A DNA stretch of 40,374 bases, taken from positions 1-40,374 of the forward strand of contig JAFRLO010000045.1 in NCBI GenBank assembly GCA_017431165.1, in the 5' to 3' direction. Below the pieces are notes generated by a model. The model searched no databases. It was not told the origin of the DNA and worked only from the letters and a program-made list of their open reading frames with translations. Shown piece by piece: positions 16,983 to 27,000 of this stretch. The stretch comes from Eggerthellaceae bacterium. Its GTDB lineage: Bacteria; Actinomycetota; Coriobacteriia; Coriobacteriales; Eggerthellaceae. How positions within the stretch are numbered: position 1 is the first letter of the stretch; every line of letters begins with the position of its first letter. The translations under genes were made by a program, and so were the position numbers.

Positions 16983-18494
16983 ATGCATGACGTTTTGATT
17001 ATTGGCGCCGGCATCGCGGGCAGCGCGTGTGCGCACTTTCTAGCACGCTATGACCTTGACGTACTCGTCATCGATGCCGAGTACGACATCGCAGTCGGTA
17101 CGACGCGTGCGAACAGCGGCATCGTGCACTCCGGCTACGATCCCGAACCTGGCACGCTCAAGGCGAAGTACAACATCGAGGGCGCGCACATGTACCCCAA
17201 GCTCGCTGAAGAGCTTGGCTTCGAATTCAGGAAGAACGGCTCGCTCATCGTCGCATTCAGCGAAGAGGAGCGCCCCGCCATCGAGAAGCTTCTGGCTCGC
17301 GGCATCGAAAATGGTGTCGAGGGCTTGCGCATCATGGAATCCGAGGAGCTCCACCAAAAGGAGCCGAACCTCAATCCTGATGCCGTCGCAGCACTCTGGG
17401 CGCCCACAGGCGGCATTGTCGACCCGTATGGCGCATGCCTTGCATTCGCAGAGACCGCCGCACGAAACGGCGTTGTGTTCCGCTTCGGCACGCGTGCGGA
17501 GGATGTCGAGCTAAAAGACGGCATCTGGAACGTCACCGTAAGCTACAACGGCGATGCAACCGATGCTTTAAAAGGAACATCGGAGGTTTTGCAAGCCCGT
17601 ATCGTCATCAATGCCGCAGGCCTTGACTCCGGACGTTTGAACGGATGCGCGAGCAAAGCTGAAGATTTCAAGATCACCCCACGTGTAGGCGAATACCTCT
17701 TGCTCGACAAGGCACATGGCACTGCGTTCGATTCCACGATCTTCCAGGTACCCACCAAAAACGGCAAAGGCGTGCTCGTGTCCCCGACGATCGAAGGCAA
17801 CCTCATCATCGGCCCGAATGCTGTCGTCCGCGAAAGCGCAGATGACACCTGGACCACAAACGAGGGTCTCGCGCAGATCCTGCGCGAAGCGTCTAAAACC
17901 TGGACCAAGATTCCCTCGTGGGATGCCATCACGAACTTCGCCGGTCTGCGCCCAACATGTGTTGAATCCCCCGATTTCCATTTAGGCGAACCCGAGGATG
18001 CGCCAGGCTTTTTCAATATCTGCGGATTCGATTCACCGGGCCTTACCGCTGCACCCGCAGTCGGCAAGGACTTCGCGGAAAGAATAGCAGAAAAGCTCGA
18101 TGCAACCGAAAAGGCCGAATACATCGACCATCGCGATGCACCGCGCCACATCGCCAAGATGACCGACGAGGAACTTGCAGCCGCCATCGCGGAGGACCCC
18201 GCATGGGGAGCGGTCGTATGCCGCTGCGAATGCGTGAGCGAGGCAGAGATCGTCGAGGCCCTTCGCTCCCCCGTCCCCGCCAAGACGGCGGATGCCATCA
18301 AATGGCGTACCCGCGCCGGCATGGGTCGCTGCCAGTCGGGCTTCTGTTTGCCTATCACCATGCAGCTGATCGCTAAGGAACATGGAGTCGACCTCGCAGA
18401 CGTGAACAAGGGTCGCGATGGTTCATTCTTGACCTTCGGGCACCGCGGATGCTTCGACCGATTACCCGAGGTGGAGATGGGAGGTGCGCAATGA
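16983..18494 (+). CDS. NAD(P)/FAD-dependent oxidoreductase, anaerobic glycerol-3-phosphate dehydrogenase GlpA-like
   Basis: The product is a DAO-fold FAD enzyme of the GlpA type, predicted to oxidise glycerol 3-phosphate or a related 2-hydroxyacid. The 503-residue protein has GAGIAG (8-13), the GTTRANSGIVHSGYDP substrate-region motif, and a C-terminal BFD-like [2Fe-2S] domain (about 411-457) with the cysteine set CRCECVSEAE and GRCQSGFC. The ribosome-binding site AAGGGG is 8 bases from ATG. It overlaps the next gene by ATGA. The trio GlpA-like, FAD oxidoreductase and DUF1667 is a recurrent gene set in anaerobes and probably forms one membrane-associated complex, but the substrate is not certain. 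Confidence 0.88.
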   Translation: MHDVLIIGAGIAGSACAHFLARYDLDVLVIDAEYDIAVGTTRANSGIVHSGYDPEPGTLKAKYNIEGAHMYPKLAEELGFEFRKNGSLIVAFSEEERPAIEKLLARGIENGVEGLRIMESEELHQKEPNLNPDAVAALWAPTGGIVDPYGACLAFAETAARNGVVFRFGTRAEDVELKDGIWNVTVSYNGDATDALKGTSEVLQARIVINAAGLDSGRLNGCASKAEDFKITPRVGEYLLLDKAHGTAFDSTIFQVPTKNGKGVLVSPTIEGNLIIGPNAVVRESADDTWTTNEGLAQILREASKTWTKIPSWDAITNFAGLRPTCVESPDFHLGEPEDAPGFFNICGFDSPGLTAAPAVGKDFAERIAEKLDATEKAEYIDHRDAPRHIAKMTDEELAAAIAEDPAWGAVVCRCECVSEAEIVEALRSPVPAKTADAIKWRTRAGMGRCQSGFCLPITMQLIAKEHGVDLADVNKGRDGSFLTFGHRGCFDRLPEVEMGGAQ

Positions 18495-19828
18495 CGACGA
18501 AACTTACGACAAACGCCGCCAAGGCGCAGGCGACCAAGCTCACCGTTTTAGGCGAGATCAACCACATGGAAGTCGACATCGCCATCGTGGGCGGCGGTGC
18601 AGCAGGCTTAGCCGCTGCGAATGCAGCCTATGATGCAGGTATCACCAACGTAGCCATCTTCGAACGTGAAACTGCCACGGGCGGCATCCTCAAGCAGTGC
18701 ATCCACAACGGCTTCGGCCTGCACCGCTTCAAGGAAGAGCTCTCCGGTCCCGAGTACGCAGCTCGCGAGCATGAAGCCGCCGTTGAACGTGGCATCCAAA
18801 TCAACTACCAGGCATTCGTCTTAAGCATTGAAGAAGGTCCTCTGCTTCGCGTCATCAGCCCAACGCTTGGCATGACGCACGTGCATGCAGGTGCGATCAT
18901 CCTCGCGATGGGTTCCCGTGAACGCACGCGCGGCATGTTGCAGATCCCAGGCACGCGCCCCGCAGGCATCTATACCGCAGGCACCGCCCAGCATATGATC
19001 AACCTCGAGGGAATCATCCCCGGTCGCGAGGTCGTCATGTTGGGCTCGGGCGACATCGGATTGATCGTCGCACGTCGTCTCGCCTATGAAGGTGCCAACG
19101 TGAAAATGGTTTTGAACCGTTCACATTTCTCTGGCGGCCTTCGCAGAAACATCGTGCAGTGCCTCGATGATTACGGCATCCCTTTGCGTCTTCTGCATAC
19201 CATCACGAACGTCTATGGCAAAAACCGCGTAGAGGCAGTCGGTGTATCCCAAGTCGATAAGGCGACCAAGAAGGCAATTCCTGGCACCGAGGAGATCATC
19301 CCATGCGACACGGTGCTCCTAAGTGTCGGCCTCATCCCCGAAAACGAGCTTGCCCGTGCAGCTGGCATCGTCATGGACCGCGGCTCGAAGGGCGCACTTG
19401 TCGATCAGACCTATCAGACCTCGATCCCCGGCATTTTCTCCGCAGGTAACGTCCTTCATATCCACGATTTGGTGGACTTCGTGAGCGAGGAAGGCGAAGG
19501 AGCGGGTCGTGCAGCCGCCGAATACGTGAAAAACGGTGGCGCTGAACGCGCCGAGGTCGTGGAAGTGGTTCCCGGCAGCGGTGTGAGCTACGTTGTCCCG
19601 CAACGCGTCACGCCTGCCGCGCAGGGCAAAGTGCTCATGCGCTTCCGCGTACGCAACATCTACAAGAAGCCAACGGTGCATGTCCTCGCCGATGGCGTAG
19701 AGGTGAAGAAATTCAAGCGCCAGATCCTGATTCCGGCTGAAATGGCCGAAATCAAGGTCGATGCCGAGCTGATCGCAGGTCACAAGACAATCGAAGTCAC
19801 CGTGGAAGCAGGTGAGCCCAATGAGTGA
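18491..19828 (+). CDS. FAD-dependent pyridine nucleotide-disulfide-type oxidoreductase
   Basis: This is the second flavoprotein of the trio, predicted to pass electrons between NAD(P)H and the GlpA-like subunit. The 445-residue protein has two Rossmann motifs: IAIVGGGAAGLAAANAA (about 27-43) for FAD and VVMLGSGDIGLIVARRL (about 180-196) for NAD(P). Between them lie ATGGILKQCIHNGFG and GSRERTRG. There is no redox-active CxxC of the thioredoxin reductase type. The ATG lies in an ATGA overlap with the preceding stop, so translation is coupled; an in-frame extension of 14 codons inside glpA is not needed. Confidence 0.9.
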   Translation: MTTKLTTNAAKAQATKLTVLGEINHMEVDIAIVGGGAAGLAAANAAYDAGITNVAIFERETATGGILKQCIHNGFGLHRFKEELSGPEYAAREHEAAVERGIQINYQAFVLSIEEGPLLRVISPTLGMTHVHAGAIILAMGSRERTRGMLQIPGTRPAGIYTAGTAQHMINLEGIIPGREVVMLGSGDIGLIVARRLAYEGANVKMVLNRSHFSGGLRRNIVQCLDDYGIPLRLLHTITNVYGKNRVEAVGVSQVDKATKKAIPGTEEIIPCDTVLLSVGLIPENELARAAGIVMDRGSKGALVDQTYQTSIPGIFSAGNVLHIHDLVDFVSEEGEGAGRAAAEYVKNGGAERAEVVEVVPGSGVSYVVPQRVTPAAQGKVLMRFRVRNIYKKPTVHVLADGVEVKKFKRQILIPAEMAEIKVDAELIAGHKTIEVTVEAGEPNE

Positions 19829-20186
19829 GAAGACGTATAAGCACTTCATTTGCGTGAGCTGCCCTGTGGGCTGCGAGCTTGAAGTCACGATGGAAGATGG
19901 CGTGGCAACACAAGTCACGGGCTATACCTGCAAGCGCGGAATTGAGTACGGCATCGATGAAGCCACTGACCCTAAGCGCGTCGTCACATCGCTCGTGAAC
20001 GTTAAAGGCAAGCAGATGCCCTGCTCGGTACGCACGAACCAGGCGATTCCTAAACGCCTCATCCCCGATTGCGTGGAAGCGCTCCGCGGCATCGAGCTTA
20101 CGCCTCCTGTGAAGATAGGAGATGTGGTGCTAAAGGATGTTTGCGGCACGGGCGCGAACGTCATCGCGACGAAGAACTTCGATTAG
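19821..20186 (+). CDS. DUF1667 domain protein, small Cys-rich partner of the GlpA-like dehydrogenase
   Basis: The protein has 121 residues and matches DUF1667, found next to GlpA-like/FAD oxidoreductase pairs. It has a CVSCPVGCEL motif near residue 11 and further cysteines in YTCKRG, MPCSVR and DVCGTG, which suggests an iron-sulfur or zinc site. Start: ATG at 19821 with AGGTGA six bases upstream, overlapping the previous stop by 8 bases; a GTG three codons earlier is an alternative. Its exact role is unknown; electron transfer to quinone or assembly of the complex is inferred from context. Confidence 0.87.
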   Translation: MSEKTYKHFICVSCPVGCELEVTMEDGVATQVTGYTCKRGIEYGIDEATDPKRVVTSLVNVKGKQMPCSVRTNQAIPKRLIPDCVEALRGIELTPPVKIGDVVLKDVCGTGANVIATKNFD

Positions 20187-20189
20187 TGA

Positions 20190-20212
20190 GATGGGCGGCA
20201 TTGCCGCCCATC
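20190..20212 (+). terminator. Intrinsic terminator between the glpA-like operon and the ECF operon
   Basis: The 10-bp arms GATGGGCGGC and GCCGCCCATC flank a 3-base loop and are followed by TTTCATCT on the plus strand. It ends the glpA-like operon four bases after its last stop and sits 6 bases beyond the convergent S-component gene, so it may act on both. Confidence 0.85.
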
Positions 20213-20218
20213 TTTCAT

Positions 20219-20923
20219 CTAATCTCGTGGTTCATCAGGTGCTAAATCGTATTTATGCTTGATGCGCTCAAGCTTTTTGCGCCATGGAGCATAGAGTACA
20301 AGCAAGAAGACGACCGTGGAGATGCCACTCGCCAAATCCAAAGGCAGGCCAGCGCCATACGCAAGCAATGCGGACTGCCACGTGATGGGATGAACATAGC
20401 CGATGATGTACCAGGAGTTCAGGAGGAAACCATACTCGAGAATCGGCGCGAGCAGACCATATCCATACAGAATCGGTTTGCGCTCGAAGGCGCCATGGTC
20501 GGCAAGCACGCCTGCAAGATAGCCCATCAACCCGAACCCATACATCTGCCATGGGGTCCACGGACCTTGTCCTAAGAAGAAGTTGGACAAAAGCATCGCA
20601 AGCGCACCGACCATGAACCCAGAACGCCTTCCGAAGATCACACCCGCCATGATGGTGATGGCACCGACCGGCTGCACGTTCGGGACGACTGCGAAAACGA
20701 TGCGACCCGCAACGGCAAGTGCCGCAAGCACGACCGTGGGCATGATCTGCCGAAGCTGAGGACGCGATGCCTCGAAGCTCGCGAAGAACACGAGCACGCT
20801 CAATAAAACCACGACCATCGTGAGCAACGCGGACTGATCCACCTGCATGAACGCAGCAGAGAGTAAGCTCATCGGAACGATGATGAGCGCTGGTATCTCC
20901 AGTTTCTGCCAGATATTTGCCAT
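20219..20923 (-). CDS. ECF transporter S component, probably for corrinoid/cobalamin
   Basis: The S component is the membrane protein that binds the substrate for an energy-coupling-factor importer. The protein is about 234 residues with roughly six hydrophobic segments. Conserved parts are the GRIVFAVVPNVQPVGAIT segment, GVIFGRRSGFMVGALAML and FFLGQGPWTPWQM. These belong to an S-protein family that occurs with its own ATPase and T subunit, as in the predicted CbrTUV cobalamin set. The substrate is inferred from the operon's cobalamin riboswitch. The start MANIWQK is chosen because GAAGGG lies six bases upstream; an ATG five codons earlier (20938) is possible and would leave one base after the EcfA stop. 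Confidence 0.82.
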   Translation of the reverse strand: MANIWQKLEIPALIIVPMSLLSAAFMQVDQSALLTMVVVLLSVLVFFASFEASRPQLRQIMPTVVLAALAVAGRIVFAVVPNVQPVGAITIMAGVIFGRRSGFMVGALAMLLSNFFLGQGPWTPWQMYGFGLMGYLAGVLADHGAFERKPILYGYGLLAPILEYGFLLNSWYIIGYVHPITWQSALLAYGAGLPLDLASGISTVVFLLVLYAPWRKKLERIKHKYDLAPDEPRD

Positions 20924-20939
20924 CGTGCCCTTCGTCATG

Positions 20940-22427
20940 TCAGATGCCAGACTCCATTTCTGGACGAGTCCATGTCACAAAGAACCGATCGATCACGGGA
21001 CGATAGAACAGATTCTCTGCGAAGAACAGAGAAGTCGGCTCCGTGCTCACGATCTGCCCGTCGAAGATCATCGATGTGGTATCCGCGACACGCGATGCGA
21101 ATGCCAAGTCATGCGTGACAAGGAGAACCGTCGTACCATGCGCTGCAGCACGGCAAATCGCATCGGCAACGATGTACTTGGAACGGACATCCAAGCCCTT
21201 GGTCGGCTCATCGACCATAAGCAGCGCTGGTTTCGTGAGCATGATTTTCGCGAATGCCAAGAGCTGTTGTTGACCACCTGACAAGTCGTACGGGTGCTGT
21301 CCGAGCACATGGTCGATATGGAGGTTCTTCGCCAAATCCCTGATGTCCTCATCGGTATAGCCGCAACCCTTCTGCCACTCGGCAAGCTCTTCAGCTGCCG
21401 TATCGCACACGAACAGCGACTTAGGATCTTGCGGCAAAAGCGCCTGATTATCTTTAAGCAGATTCTTCAAAGAACCGCGGTCTATCTTCATGATGCCTGA
21501 CATCGTGGAAAGAAGCGTTGATTTCCCGGAACCGTTGCCACCAACAAGCGTATGAACCGAGCCCTTCTTCAATGTGAAATCCAACCCGCGCAGAACATAG
21601 GGCAATTCGCGTTTGTAGCGCACATACACGTCTTTGAACGTGACGGCAACATCCTCTCCCGAAAACGCGGGAGCGCATACACCCTCCGCTCGGAAATCCA
21701 CCGAGGATGCGCGTTCGTGAACCTCACGTCGATACTCTTCCACATCCCTATCTTGAACTTTCCCATCCTTCATGACAGCGAAGGCTGTGGCGTAATCGAC
21801 CACGGTCTCCGGCTCATGCGTAACCATGAGGATTGTCAGACCCAATTCGCGGTTGATGCGGAAGAGCGCATGCAGGAAGTTTTTTGAAGCCACAGGATCA
21901 AGTTGCCCTGTGGGCTCATCTAAAAGTAGGATACGCGGACGGAGCGCGAGAATGCTTGCAAGGGTCAGAAGCTGTTTCTGACCACCCGAGAGTTCGTTGG
22001 TCGCATTATCCAGCCATGGCTCAATGCCGAAGAAGTGCGCCACCTCAGCCACACGACGATGCATTTCATCTTGCGGGATCGCAAGGTTCTCTAACCCGAA
22101 TGCCATCTCGTGCCACACAGTGTCGCACACGATTTGATTATCAGGACTTTGCGACACATACCCGATAGTCTGTGCCGATTCGGAAGCAGAGAGCTCTTCG
22201 ATCGGTCTTCCGAACACGCGGATGGACCCCTCGCGCACACCTGTAGGAGCAAGCTCGGGCTTCATGTTGCGAAGAAGCGTGGTCTTGCCGCAGCCTGTGG
22301 CACCCACGAGCAACGTGAGCGAACCTTCCTTCACGGTCCAATCTACAGGGCCTAGGATGAGTCTGTCGCCATATGCAAACGTGAATCCGAAAACCTCGAT
22401 GGCAGGGACATTCCTTACAGGCTCCAT
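20940..22427 (-). CDS. ECF transporter ATPase, two fused ABC domains (EcfA-EcfA')
   Basis: This protein powers the ECF importer. The 495-residue chain has two complete ATPase domains. Domain 1 has Walker A GATGCGKT (42-49), signature LSGGQ (146-150) and Walker B ILLLDEP (166-172). Domain 2 has Walker A GGNGSGKS (296-303), LSGGQQQ and LLMVDEPTKGLD. Both H-loops (VTHEPE and VTHDLA) are present. Fusion of the two ATPases is usual in dedicated (group I) ECF systems. It overlaps ecfT by 13 bases. Confidence 0.93.
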   Translation of the reverse strand: MEPVRNVPAIEVFGFTFAYGDRLILGPVDWTVKEGSLTLLVGATGCGKTTLLRNMKPELAPTGVREGSIRVFGRPIEELSASESAQTIGYVSQSPDNQIVCDTVWHEMAFGLENLAIPQDEMHRRVAEVAHFFGIEPWLDNATNELSGGQKQLLTLASILALRPRILLLDEPTGQLDPVASKNFLHALFRINRELGLTILMVTHEPETVVDYATAFAVMKDGKVQDRDVEEYRREVHERASSVDFRAEGVCAPAFSGEDVAVTFKDVYVRYKRELPYVLRGLDFTLKKGSVHTLVGGNGSGKSTLLSTMSGIMKIDRGSLKNLLKDNQALLPQDPKSLFVCDTAAEELAEWQKGCGYTDEDIRDLAKNLHIDHVLGQHPYDLSGGQQQLLAFAKIMLTKPALLMVDEPTKGLDVRSKYIVADAICRAAAHGTTVLLVTHDLAFASRVADTTSMIFDGQIVSTEPTSLFFAENLFYRPVIDRFFVTWTRPEMESGI

Positions 22428-23341
22428 ACGATGCGCTCCTTAATCTCCAAAATGAAGGGAATAATCAAGAACAGAAGGTAAGGCAGGTAACCCCACCACA
22501 CAATAAGCTCGCTGAGTTCGGGATAGTAGGTGAACTGCGTGCATGCTGCAATGGCGCAAACCGTGCTTATCACGATGAGAACGCCCATGATAGCCGCCAT
22601 AACGCCATCGCGGGCGCGAAAGTCGCTTCTTTGATAGGTGGTGCGCTTCGGGGCAGCACCCCAACCACGAGCCCTCATGGCCTCGGAGGTGTCAAGGGAA
22701 TCTTCCATCCCCCACCCCATAAGCACCGTGAGATCACGCAAATACGTGCGGACAGAATCCGCTCGCTTCGCGAAAAATCCCTTGCTTGTACCACTATCAG
22801 GTATTCCTTGTGCACCGAAACCTACCTGATTATCCAGATTGGCAGAAGTGCAGAATTCCTGCGTTGAGCGTATCGACTTGGAGCATCGCATGAATTGCGG
22901 GACCAAGCGCAAAATCATCGTCACCATGAGCCCTATCGTGGGCATAACCCTACCCGTAAGCTGCATCATCTTATCGCTCGTGAGTATATGCGAGAGGTTA
23001 GAGAACCACTGCATGATAGATACAAGCATGATTCCCATGCATAGACCGTATACAAGGCTTTCCAAATAGAAAGCACTGTATCCGAACATGAACAGGACCG
23101 TCGATCCACTTTGCGAGAATATGGGGTTCAGAAGCGTGATGATCAAAAGCAATGGCAGCTGCCATGTAAGTGTTTTGAGCGCGGGACGCCACCCGCGCAA
23201 GAAGATGTTATAGGCGATCGCCATGATGAAATTCATGGCCAGAAAGACCGGATGGAACGCGGCCATAGTGAACACAAGCGCCGCAACCAGATAGATTGCG
23301 GCGATCGCGGGATGATATGTGTCAAAGGCTGTTCTGGTCAT
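22415..23341 (-). CDS. ECF transporter transmembrane subunit EcfT
   Basis: EcfT couples ATP hydrolysis to the S component. The 308-residue protein has several membrane helices (about 12-45, 55-75, 85-115, 240-265, 280-300) and a cytoplasmic coupling region containing EAMRARGWG, the EcfT/CbiQ signature, plus a second coupling-type segment near ILRLVPQFM. It is preceded by the DUF4430 lipoprotein gene (22-base gap) and overlaps the ATPase gene, so all belong to one transcript. An insert around residues 165-195 is poorly conserved in character. Confidence 0.9.
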   Translation of the reverse strand: MTRTAFDTYHPAIAAIYLVAALVFTMAAFHPVFLAMNFIMAIAYNIFLRGWRPALKTLTWQLPLLLIITLLNPIFSQSGSTVLFMFGYSAFYLESLVYGLCMGIMLVSIMQWFSNLSHILTSDKMMQLTGRVMPTIGLMVTMILRLVPQFMRCSKSIRSTQEFCTSANLDNQVGFGAQGIPDSGTSKGFFAKRADSVRTYLRDLTVLMGWGMEDSLDTSEAMRARGWGAAPKRTTYQRSDFRARDGVMAAIMGVLIVISTVCAIAACTQFTYYPELSELIVWWGYLPYLLFLIIPFILEIKERIVWSL

Positions 23342-23363
23342 TTAGGGCAAGACATGCCTTCCT

Positions 23364-23975
23364 TTACATGTCATCCATTTTCGTGACATAGTACCAACGA
23401 ACCCTATCGCCATCGCTGAGCACATACGATCCGCAAGACATCATCGGTGTGTAATCATTGACTGAATACATCCACCCGCTCGTTTTGCCGTAATCGTATT
23501 CCGAAAGACCATTGATGGAGCGAACATATTCGCTGCTACCACCGATAGGCAATCCCGTCGCCACTAAGGCATCGAAGACCGTAGCTCCCTCGCTTAGCTC
23601 GACGGTCATGTCCGCGAAATATCCGCGGTCGGCGTTTCTCGCATCAACGAGGACATGTATGGAAACGGTTGCGTATTCGGGTTCTGGCTCCGGCTCGGGT
23701 TCGGGCTCGGAACTTGATTCGCTAGATGGCGAGGATTCGGAAGAAGAATCCGACTCGCCCGAAGAGGGTTTCGCGGCCTCATCGGAAGAGGCCTTCTGTC
23801 CCTCGCTTTCTGTCGCGGACTCGCCGGATTTCTTCTCAACCTGCTCGGCAGGTGCAGCTTTGCTGTCCTTGGTAGTCTTGAACAGATCGCAGCCGCCCAT
23901 ACACGTGGAGCACAGGAGCACCAATAGACATGCGATAAATGTCCTCGTAAGTCTTTTCGGTGCTCCTGTTGTCAT
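23364..23975 (-). CDS. DUF4430 lipoprotein (transcobalamin/intrinsic-factor beta-domain-like)
   Basis: This is a predicted surface lipoprotein of 203 residues. The signal peptide ends in CMGGC (lipidated Cys near residue 29). A low-complexity Ser/Glu/Lys then Glu-Pro repeat linker (about 35-97) holds the domain away from the membrane. The DUF4430 domain follows (about 100-200), with GATVFDALVATG, KTSGWMYSVND and a Gly-rich end. DUF4430 is the bacterial relative of the C-terminal beta domain of vertebrate B12 carriers. In this operon it is the likely substrate-capturing partner of the S component, with the toroid of the giant protein as possible second half. The AAAGGA ribosome-binding site supports the start. 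Confidence 0.87.
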   Translation of the reverse strand: MTTGAPKRLTRTFIACLLVLLCSTCMGGCDLFKTTKDSKAAPAEQVEKKSGESATESEGQKASSDEAAKPSSGESDSSSESSPSSESSSEPEPEPEPEPEYATVSIHVLVDARNADRGYFADMTVELSEGATVFDALVATGLPIGGSSEYVRSINGLSEYDYGKTSGWMYSVNDYTPMMSCGSYVLSDGDRVRWYYVTKMDDM

Positions 23976-24016
23976 GTGCTAATTCCTTTACGCCTCTAAT
24001 CTAAGCGAATGATACC

Positions 24017-27000
24017 TTATACCAGCTTGTCCTCGGACGGAATCGCCAAGTAGTATTGGTCACCGGTGGTAGCACCGTCAGAATTCTTTACAGGTGCAAC
24101 CGGCCACGCCTTGCCACAGTAGCTCTTAGGCAGCGTTATCGAAATGGAGCCATCCGCCAGCGTGAAGAAGGATGCCTCACTCCACGTTGAAGCAAATCGG
24201 ATATCGGCATTCAGATAAAAGCCCTTATAGACCGTCGTGTTCTTGGGAACATAATGAATGACGACGTTGTCCCCATCGAGTGCGATCGTGGTGCCATCTT
24301 GCGGAGTGAACATACCGAACTGGGAGCCATCGGCCTTGATGAAGTTCACGGCCGTGCCATCGTATGCGAATTCGGCGGCAGCCTCGACGATATTGAACTC
24401 AGCAGTCTTAACGCCGGTATAGCCCGCAGACTCCACACCGGTAATCGTGTACACGACCTTTCCGACAGACGTGCCATCAGAGGTCGACGCAACTGACCCA
24501 TTGCTGACCGTGTAATCCTGATCTGCAACGAGAGTCTTGTCACCAACTTTAACCGTGATGGTTGGCTGATGCGCCTGACCATCGTAGAGCACAATCTCGG
24601 GCTCGAGCGTCACCGTAGCCGTGCTGAGGTTGATAAGCTGTGGCTGGTCACCCTCGATAGCAGCCTTAACATGCGCCACGTAAAGCTGTTGAATGGACGG
24701 AATCTCGCCAAGACCTGCAATCTGACAGGTGACGTTGTCAGCTGCGAAGTTGCCCTCAGCCGTGAACTGGCTGAGCCAAGACTCTTCATCCTCAGGATCG
24801 GCCATGTCGTTGTTGGCATGGTCACCGGCAACGACCATCAGCGGGCGAAGGATGACCTTCGTGTAACCGGCAGCCTTCACCTTAGCGATGACGTTGGAGC
24901 ATTCCGTGCTCTCGGGCAGACCCTCCACAGTGCCGATGAAGACATTGACGTAACCGAGCTGATCCATCATGGTCTGCATCTGCTCATAGGTCACGTTGGC
25001 AACATGCTCGGTGCCATGCCCCATCAAAACGATTGCGGTTCCGTCGGTAGCTGCGGCATCAACAGTCGCATAACCGGCATCGCGAGCCGCAGTGTTGGCA
25101 ATCGCCATGGCGACGGATTCCTTGTCGGCGTTGATGACGGTTGCGTCGGCGCCGACCTCACCGAGTAAGGGCTCGGCGACTTTGACGGACTCGAACTTGG
25201 ACTCATAAGGAGCGAGCGCTTCAATCAGCTCATCGTACTCGGCGCCATGCATCAGATGCGTCGGCTGGACGACGAGATTCTTCACACCGTTGGCAACCGC
25301 ACGGTCAAGAGCCTGATCGACATTGTCGATCTTCTCAAGGTCACGCGCATAGATGTGGTTGATGATGATCTGGGCGGTGAAGGCGCGGCGTACGGACCAA
25401 TCCGGATATGCCTCTTGGATGGCCTTCTCAATGCCACCAATCGTAGCAACGCGGCTGTCGTTGAATGAGGTGCCGAAGCTCACGACCAAAATCTCGTTCT
25501 CGCCGATACCGTCTTGATTCAGCGGATCATCAGCGGAAGCATCGCCCGTGTCAAGACCGAAATAGTCGTATTCCTCGACGAGTGCCTTTTCATCATTCGA
25601 AAGGGCATCCCAAGCGGCCTTTGCGGCCTCGCAGTCAGCCCACGTCGTATCGGTATAAACCTGCGACTGGATCTTGGCGATCATCTCATCGACGGTGTTG
25701 GCAGGAGCCGGATCGGTCCACGGATCGAAGACCAGCGTGCCGGTATCCTTATCGAGAGTCGCCTGGCGCCCGTACCAGTTGCCATTCCTCGCGGACTTGA
25801 ACGACATGACGAACGGCTCGCCGTCGCAGTACGTCCAGATGGTCTCAGGTTGACCGAACTTCTCGATACCCATCACCGGGATGGTGAACGTATTGGTTTC
25901 GGGATCGAAGACAATCGTTTCGGTAGCCTCGGCAGCCTCGGCCGGCATCCCGATGAACACTTCGCTCATAGCGGTGCTCTGCATCGGAAGAATGAGATCG
26001 GCCTTATAGCCATTAGAGTTCGGGCCGCCCACGGTCTTTAACGTAGCGGTTTCGGCAGGCTTGAACATCTCGACGTTGTTCGTCACAGCGATGGTCTGAG
26101 CAGCCTCGAAATCGCCAGTCACAAGCGTGCCGGCTTCGAGATCCAAGTTGAGCTGACGCGGATACAGAGCACGCGCGTAGGGGTTCTGACCATTGAGGTA
26201 TTTCTCATAATAGCTTTGGGAAATGGCTACAATGGGAACGTCCTTGCCCAATTCGTCGGCATTGATCTTCATGACGAATTCCCACTTGCCGTCTGCATTC
26301 TGAGCGCCAACGATCATATGGTCGGTATCGTCGCCGTAGGCAACGGCTTCCTCATAGGTGCCCTTGACGAGGAAGTGATAACCGGTGCCGCTGAGCGCGA
26401 AGGTGAGAATCGCAGAGCCATCGGATTGCGGAACAGCCGTGGCAGTCACGGCCTTGAACATGCCGGTGTTGTTGGTGATGGCAAGCTCGACAGGCTCGAG
26501 GATATTAGTGGTCAGCGCATACATGATCGGAGTCGGCATGCTGCTCGAGATGCCGCCGAAGTATGTTACGCCGTTCAGATCGACAGGAATCGCATAGTTG
26601 TTGTTACTGTCGCGATCGATGGTCTGTCCACCCGCCCAAACACTCGGATACGTGGTGAGCTTCTTGGCCGTGGCATCGCCACTCGTCACATAGACGTAAG
26701 CGGTTGCCTTACCATCCACGACTTCGATGGACTCGACCCACCAGTTCCTCACACGGCTCGAATCGCTCTTGCCCTTATTCGAAGAGGAGCTCACAGAGGG
26801 ATCGGTCGTGGTGGTGTACGTGCCATTGGCAAGCGTGGTGCTGTTATCGGTCTCGTAGGACCAGACAGACCACAAGGCGCTTTCAAGAACGCGACCCAAA
26901 GACTGGCCGGTTCCAGTATGGGTGCACTCAGCATCCAAAATCGCCTGGTCTTCCTCGCTCAGCGCTTGGAAGGCATCCCAAATAGCTTCAACGGACTCTT

